Positions 57,497 through 64,000 of a DNA stretch of 64,000 nt are shown piece after piece. The notes beneath the pieces are model-generated. The model did no database searches. It saw nothing but the letters and a program-made list of their open reading frames with translations, and was not told the DNA's origin. Both the position numbers and the translations under genes were made by a program. Origin of the DNA: Luidia sarsii (lineage: Eukaryota; Echinodermata; Asteroidea; Paxillosida; Luidiidae); contig OX465111.1 of assembly GCA_949987565.1 (NCBI GenBank), positions 13,630,276 through 13,694,275 of the forward strand. The letters are read 5' to 3'. How positions within the stretch are numbered: the stretch's first letter is position 1; each line of letters opens with the position of its first letter.

Positions 57497-58275
57497 AGGG
57501 ATGGATGGAGGTAGGGATGGAAGGAGGGGGAGGGAGGGAGGGAGGAGGGAGGGAGGGAGGGAGGGATGGAGGGAGGGGGAGGGAGGGAGGGAGGGAGGGA
57601 GGGGGGAGGGAGGGAGGGAGGGAGGGAGGGAGGGAGGGAGGGAGGGAGGGAGGGAGGGAGGAAGGGAGGGAGGGAGGAAGGGAGGGAGGGAGGGAGGGAG
57701 GGAGGGAGGGAGGGAGGGAGGGAGGGAGGGAGGGAGGGAGGGAGGGAGGGAGGGAGGGAGGGAGGGAGGGAGGGAGGGAGGGAGGGAGGGAGGGAGGGAG
57801 GGAGGGAGGGAGGGAGGGAGGGAGGGAGGGAGGGAGGGAGGGAGGTAGGGATGGAAGGAGGGGGAGGGAGGGGGAAGAGAGGGAGGGAGGGAAGGAGGGA
57901 GGGAGGGAGGGAGGGAGGGGGAGGGAGGGAGGGAGGAGGGAGGGAGGGGGGAGGGAGGGGGAGGAAGGGAGGGAGGGAGGGAGGGAGGGGGGAGGGAGGG
58001 AGGGAGGGAGGGGGGAGGGAGGGCGGGAGGGAGGGAGGGAGGGAGGGAGGGAGGGAGGGAGGGAGGGAGGGAGGGAGGGAGGGAGGGAGGGAGGGAGGGA
58101 GGGAGGGAGGGAGGGAGGGAGGGAGAGATGGGGGGAGGCAGGGATGGAGGCAGGGATGGATGGAGGTAGGGATGGAGGGAGGGGGAGAGAGGGGGAAGAG
58201 GAAGAGAAGGAGGGAGGGAGGGAGGGAGGGATGGAGGGGAGGGAAGGAGGGGAGGGAGGGAGGGAGGGAGGGAGA
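57287..58275 (+). repeat. (GGGA)n array, about 1 kb
   Basis: Nearly pure GGGA with GATGGA, GGGGA and GGAA interruptions; a perfect block of about 180 bp at 57665-57842. It gives open frames of more than 300 codons on both strands that are translation artefacts. The G-rich strand can form quadruplexes and the purine mirror symmetry allows triplex DNA. Confidence 0.97.
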
Positions 58276-61200
58276 AGAGGGAGGGGAACGACAAATCACT
58301 CATACATCACAACATCTATGCCCTATATTATATACTGGTGTGAAGATCAGAACCTCTATCTGCTCCACCCCATTATGAATTATTCACGGCGTCTGCCAGC
58401 TGAGCCACCTGAACCAATTTTGACAGTGCACTGGGACCTCCATGTTCCATCCCCAGCGGATATCTAACAAAGTTACCACAGTCCCAGAGGTGCCCTGCAA
58501 AGTAGGAGACCGGCAACTGCTGAAACCCTGTCAGGCCAACAGCCGTCACTCCGCCAAAATCTCCACAGACAACGACACCTGGACATCCTGAGCATTTTTC
58601 CTTTATAAGGATGAAGGAAGGAAGAGAAGATGAGGATGACACCACACCGCACACCACAGTTGCATCGAGGCACAGAATGAAGCGGGCCAAGCCACCTGAT
58701 CAGCGGGCTCTCACACCGCCGAGGGGAAATTGTTTTCCTGCCAGCGGAAAGTGGCAGACGCAATGGGCTGTGACAGCCACTGCTGTAACTAGGCCATCGT
58801 GGCGTCTTTTTTCCCCCCCATTTTCTTTTCGCCTTCTCTCTTTGCCTCGTTGCCCGGAAGGAGGGACAAGTTGCAGGCTGTCAGGTGGGGTTTAAAGGCC
58901 AGCTCAAGCGTGATGGGGCTGTGGGGGATCTAAACTCTCCCCTCTCCCCAAGCCTTATCCGAGAGAATTCCCCAAAGGTTTCTCAGGGAAAAGCGTTAAG
59001 TCGGCACCAAAAACCCCCCACCCAATGGCAATCAATAAACAAGACATCAGTCAAGCATGTGTTGAGTGCATGGGTGATGGTGGTTGGGTGGTGGTGGTTG
59101 GGGGGGGGAAGAGATCGAGGGAGAGGACGGGGTACCATGCGAGGCCCTTGCAGAGATGCATTAATAAAGACACACAAACACAGTAGACAGGTCATGCCTG
59201 GGGTGTGATCACTGAATGTGACTGGGATAAATCCATGGATCATCAACCATGTCCAATGATGCTGTGTGACATTTTGCCATCTCACTGAGGATTCAAGCTT
59301 GTTTGTGGGGGGGGGGAGGGCTGAGGGATGAGCCTGGGAGGTCATGAATCACAGCTGATGGATCTATTCTGTCAGTGCTTTGTGGTGCATATATGTACAT
59401 GGAATTCATGGAAAAGTGTGCCTGAACATCAACGTCCAAATACAGGACAGATGTGGACTAAACATGTATAGACCAATGAATGCACATGAAATAGGGCAGT
59501 TTGAATGTGAATGCCTATGGCCAATATGTGGGTAACAAATGCACGGACTTGCATACTAACGTATGAATGTGCTGCCCTACTGACCCACATACATACACAA
59601 TGTAAGTGTACGTCGAAGCCTGCATGGACACGCACATCCGAATACAAAACGCGGACTTGCAAAATACATGCATTTCAATATATCATGCCACAGGATCGGA
59701 ATGCATGCCTCAAGTGACTGTATCACTGTATCACTGTATCACTGGATCAACCCGTAAATGAATTTGTATGCTGGGCCAGGGTGCTAATGGTCACTGTTTA
59801 AAATGGGAGGTCAGAGGCTTTGGCTGCAATAGCCATCCAAAGTTTACACAGAAATAATGAACGATGTGCCTTTCCAATTCAAAGCTTTTCTCTTTTAACT
59901 TCCTGCCCCCCCCCCAAAAAAGTCTTCTTTCGGCAACCCATTGATTCCAGCAGCCCGCCTGGCCTGTAGGTTAAGCCCTATGGCAAGCCGTGATACTTGA
60001 CAATATGGACGAATAAGGCTATAAAATCATATTTACAGTTCAATACGAAAACATGGACTTATCATACCACAGATATCTACTGTATTACATGTAGACATTT
60101 CGCGAGACAGAAAAAAACCTTGATATAATCTTGTAGTCAAGAAGGCCTGATATGGTTGTAGATTTGACGTCTGCGAGAAGACGATCATACCAATAGATGA
60201 AGGTAATGACATTTTAAAGACTGGTGTGACGGCAATCTCCACATGCCCAATTTCATCTGCAGATCCTCCGATGCGCAGTGGCACATGTAATCTGCTCATA
60301 ATACATGTCTATGCAAATGTATATGTGTACATGTCTGTTCTCTCCTAGGTCTAGTTATGTTCATGCATATGTGCAGGCATCAGGGCCTGATGTATGGAGA
60401 TTATGTCGTCGGCATTTTCACAAAGTGGCAACTCATTTTCGAATGTAAAAATCGCATGAAACCACACTTCAAAATCAGTTCGAATTCATGTTGTTAACCT
60501 AATAGATCACTGCATTTCACACATTTAAACTGCCTACCGGGTAGGCCTACCGGGTATTAAAAGACAAGGGAAATGTGTATCAAAAACTGTTAGTACAATG
60601 TAACTTATATCCATGTTTACACTAACTTAGAATATACTTGTTCTCTTTGTTTTGTTAACAGAACCAATGCTGATAACATATGCTTACATTCCATAGCATC
60701 TTACAGATCCTCTTGAAACGAACAAAATAAGCATCTTATATGAACATGAATATAACATGAGCCTGGGGTCCATACATAGGTAATGCCTAATGGCTGATGT
60801 CATGCGATACTCTCCCATCAAAGGTTTAATAGGTTTGGGGCCCAGGCATTCTCACATGTCAAGCATGGCACCAGCAAGCAATACAAATCCACATGTATAC
60901 ATATAAAAAATATATACACTGTATAAGAGTTAAGTTCAGACACGTACATGTACATGTACATACACGTGTGCAGAGTACATGCACGCTTCCAAATTTCAAT
61001 CACTTCTCAGATTAGCAACTTTCAGGGTTCTTTTAATTCTAAAATGAGATAATTGTTGAACCAATTGATGGAGAATAATCATTGCTCTGAGGAGGGCTGC
61101 TTCCTCCTCAGAGTCACACTCACACGTCAGTGCAAAAACACACCACATTGTGAACCCAGGAGTGCAAGAACATGTTCTTGGACACGAGTACAAGTACATG

Positions 61201-61957
61201 GACTGTACAATAACCAGTTCCGAACAAACAGAGTATGAGAGTATGAGCCCCAAAGCAGGGATTTTCTTCTGGAGAACATGAGTATGAGGACAATGCCACA
61301 AGTAGGATAAATTAAGTACTAGGGGATGACTATGAGTAAGACTGAATATACTACATAGCTCTCTGTCATCTTGGTCAAAACCTATGTACTGCATGCAGAC
61401 AGCTCTCCTTAACCATCCAGACAGTTTAGCAGGCCCGGGGACATTTGAAGAAATAACACAACCCACTAAGGACCTCCAATCGAAACAATCCGGAAAACGA
61501 AAAAGCACTTGAATGTGGATCCTCCGTAATCCCGTTGTTTTGGCAATGAATTACTTCCTCCCGCCCCAATTAGTCTTCCCGACTTCTAACCCTTGCTTAT
61601 CCCATGCCTCTGCCATAGCTCATCCACACTGACATCCGGCATTGATCCGTAATCCCCTGTGACAACACACTTGAGGAAATAAGATGGGAGGGAATCGGAC
61701 CTTAATGAGACTGGGCCCTAAGCTCTCCTCCTTCAAAATGGCTGGTGGTCCCTCTGGCAAATTAGGAGCCATATTTGTCCCCCTCTTACCACTCAATCCA
61801 AATATGTGATAAAGTGAGATGACAAATTGCCTAGCTCAGGCCAGACCTGAGACTCTGTTCCATTAGCAGGGGGCTTGATTTCCCAAGTGTCTTCCCCAGG
61901 TTCCCAGTTTGCTCACCGGGCTGAGAATGCCACTATGGGTCCACTCATGATCATGAG

Positions 61958-62178
61958 TGAGGGAGGGAGGGAGGGAGGGAGGGATGTAGGGAGGGAGAGA
62001 GGGAGGGAGGGAGGGATGGAGGGATGGATGGAGGGATGGATGGAGGGAGGGATGGAGGGAAGGAGGGAAGAAGGGAGGGATGGAGGGATGAAGGGATGGA
62101 GGGGGGGGGAGGGAGGGAGGGAGGGATGGAGGGGGATGGAGGGAGGAGTGAGGGAAGGAGGGAGGATGGAGGGAGGCC
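61958..62178 (+). repeat. (GGGA)n/(GATG)n array
   Basis: About 220 bp of GGGAGGGA and GGATGGA units, related in sequence to the 57.3-58.3 kb array. Confidence 0.95.
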
Positions 62179-62231
62179 AGCCAATGAAGGTGGGTCTAAT
62201 GCTCTGTTGCTCTCCCCTTTTTTCTTCACAG

Positions 62232-62279
62232 AAAAGTTCCCAGAAGAGCCCCCAGCATTCAGTCTGTGACCCTCCAGAG
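62232..62279 (+). other. Exon-like 48-bp segment on the plus strand
   Basis: Preceded by a strong polypyrimidine tract and acceptor (CCCCTTTTTTCTTCACAG) and followed by the donor GTGAGAGG. The 48 bases are 16 sense codons (KSSQKSPQHSVCDPPE). No partner exon is recognised on this strand and no family is recognised, so this may be chance. Confidence 0.2.
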
Positions 62280-63837
62280 GTGAGAGGTTCAGTATGTGTA
62301 TTTCTCAGACATGCAGGAATGCCAGCCAAATCCCAGACCTTCAGAATTTGTTTTCCCATTCAGACCCTGCAGCAGCCTTCAGCAGACCCCCATGTCTCTC
62401 AGCCACTCCTAGTAGAATGTTTTTCCCCTGAAGAGTTGATCTTGCCGGGTCTGCCACCTATAAAATTACCAGCCATATGAGGTTCCTGAATCAACACATC
62501 TCTCTCTCATATCAGAAGACTTTGCGGTTTCGAGGTACAGCAAGGTCGGAGGGACTCATTAGTATCGGTTGGACCAAAAGGCTTTTGAAGGGATCTCTGG
62601 GTTTACGGCTAAACAAATGCAAGTTTGTTTGAAGTGTCAACAACCACTGGGGCATCACCGTCTGACATCTTGGGCTCAAATCACCACTGCGGCCTCAGTC
62701 ATTCTCACCAGCTTCAACTTTATCACCATCCCCACCTCCTATCCCCACATCTATTCCTTCCCCTCATCCCATTTTGGGCTCTTATCTTCGTCATCTCCCT
62801 CCTCCTTTGCAGGGGTCAACCATTGGCAATCCCTTTCAAATTGGACAGGCGGGCCACTTGGCCAGCACCGAATTGGAGATTTGTGCAGCTGCGGTTGGTT
62901 GAGGACTGTACAGCAGCTCAGCAATACAGAATAGGAGGCAGTCACTATCTGAAATGTGCTCTGTTCCTGTGCAGATATTCATATGTACATGTACAGGCTT
63001 GAGAGCGTGACCTGTGTCTTTTCACAAAAAAAAAAAACCATGTACAATGTTTTAATAATTTGTCTTCAAACGCCTTGGGAGGCTCAAACGAGCCAATTTT
63101 CTTTACAAAAAGGTGTGAAATACAGATATCACAAGGTGACTGAAATATACAAAGTGGTAATGTAGGCCTAAGTTCTTATTTAATGTTGAAGAAAGGGGAA
63201 ACAGTAGATTTTCGCAGTATCAAATTTATACTGTAAATTATAGATTCATACTATACAAATTATCAATAATAGAGGAAGACTCATAATTCAAGACTTTTGG
63301 AACTCAATCTTTGTGGCTCCGGACTTAAACATAACACAGGGTAGTCAGAAGTCAGACTTGACAGAAGTGACTTACATTTAAGTCTGGTCTATATGGTTGA
63401 TACCACTGCTGTAATCACTGGTCATCCTCCCATTCAAACCTACATGTATAGGACACCGTGGCCTAACCAGCATCACTGCATTTACTCCACAACAACCATA
63501 GAGCATATATAAGAGCGTATACGTGTATGCATCAACGATGGCTTTAGTTCACACAAAGCCATACGCCTGTGGCTACTGGCAATCTCTGTAGTCGTGTGTT
63601 TGCTTTCAAGCCATAGCCAATGAATTCGGACACAGCCTATGGGGTAGAGGTACATGTCCATCTTTCACCATTCAAATGTACAAGTTCATTTTTGACCATT
63701 CAAATGTACATGTACAATTTTGTATTCATCTAGGCCTATAATTGTAGCACTTTCTAACAGCTAAATTAAATGGTGTGCACAGTTATTCACATGATGTACA
63801 TGTACATGTGTTCATATTCTTGAGTTTTTCAGAGAAA

Positions 63838-64000
63838 AGATGGGGAGAGAGATGGGGAGAGAGATAGAGAGAGAGGGGGAGAGAGAGGGGAGAGATAGAG
63901 AGAGAGGAAGGAGAGGAAGAGAGAGAGAAAGAGAGAAGGGGGGAGGGAAAGAGAGAAAGGGGGGAGAGAGAAAAGGGGGTAGAGAGAGAGAGAGAGAGAG
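63838..64000 (+). repeat. (GA)n-rich region at window edge
   Basis: GAGAGA and GGGGAGAGA units reaching the window end; the full extent is unknown. Confidence 0.95.

Larger units (their letters stand above)
47504..64000 (-). other. Long non-coding stretch (intron of the third gene or intergenic)
   Basis: No exon with conserved protein features seen on either strand. It contains the repeats listed separately (49590-49828, 50819-51434, 53510-53780, 56283-56303, 57287-58275, 61958-62178, 63838-64000) and a 48-bp exon-like plus-strand segment at 62232-62279. The open frames here are microsatellite translations or short. Confidence 0.5.

Noticed and set aside
57113..58467. Open frames of about 340-415 codons on both strands
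   Set aside because: Pure translation of the GGGA/TCCC array; no start context, introns or family features.

Overview
The window is animal nuclear DNA: split genes with GT-AG introns, U1/matrin-type zinc fingers, many short dispersed repeats and long purine/pyrimidine microsatellites, with no bacterial-type operons. Gene content and repeat style (foldback elements, frequent ACATGTACATGT-like runs, intron lengths of a few hundred bases to a few kb) suggest a marine invertebrate deuterostome, perhaps an echinoderm. That assignment is inference. All recognised genes lie on the minus strand, so they are read right to left.

(1) Positions 1-17493, plus a probable 5' UTR exon near 21782-22000, hold a PRRC2 gene (BAT2 / proline-rich coiled-coil 2 family, an RNA-binding and translation/stress-granule protein). 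I could chain 18 coding exons with every splice phase agreeing (5992 nt, about 1997 residues). The C-terminal exons lie off the left edge. (2) Positions 25443-37577 hold a CIZ1 gene (CIP1-interacting zinc finger protein). Its 12 coding exons give 984 residues plus stop, with four zinc fingers in the order seen in vertebrate CIZ1. It also has a 30-unit GGDF/DNF pentapeptide array, a polyalanine run and a large acidic insert carrying SUMO-interaction-like motifs. (3) Positions 45582-47503 hold the last two coding exons of an unidentified third minus-strand gene. Everything from 47.5 to 64 kb is non-coding to my eye and is probably an intron of that gene or intergenic DNA rich in repeats.

The most interesting signal is inside the PRRC2 introns. 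Four host-sense elements of about 80 nt, each in a different intron (12.3, 13.2, 14.3 and 17.1 kb), have the layout of box C/D snoRNAs. They show a C box, a D box, a conserved stretch before box D and a closing stem that pairs in all four, with a paired base change in the most diverged copy. A fifth, unrelated C/D-like element with a 7-of-8-bp terminal stem sits in the intron at 7.2 kb. Human PRRC2B is also a snoRNA host (SNORD62), but these sequences do not look like SNORD62 and I could not assign an rRNA target by eye.

Other notable features are: a dispersed foldback repeat family whose terminal motif has apparently been amplified into an 850-bp minisatellite at 46.2-47.1 kb; three copies of a different TIR element; a composite tRNA-like repeat; a 1-kb GGGA array; and PRRC2-CIZ1 linkage, which matches human chromosome 9q34 where PRRC2B and CIZ1 both lie.
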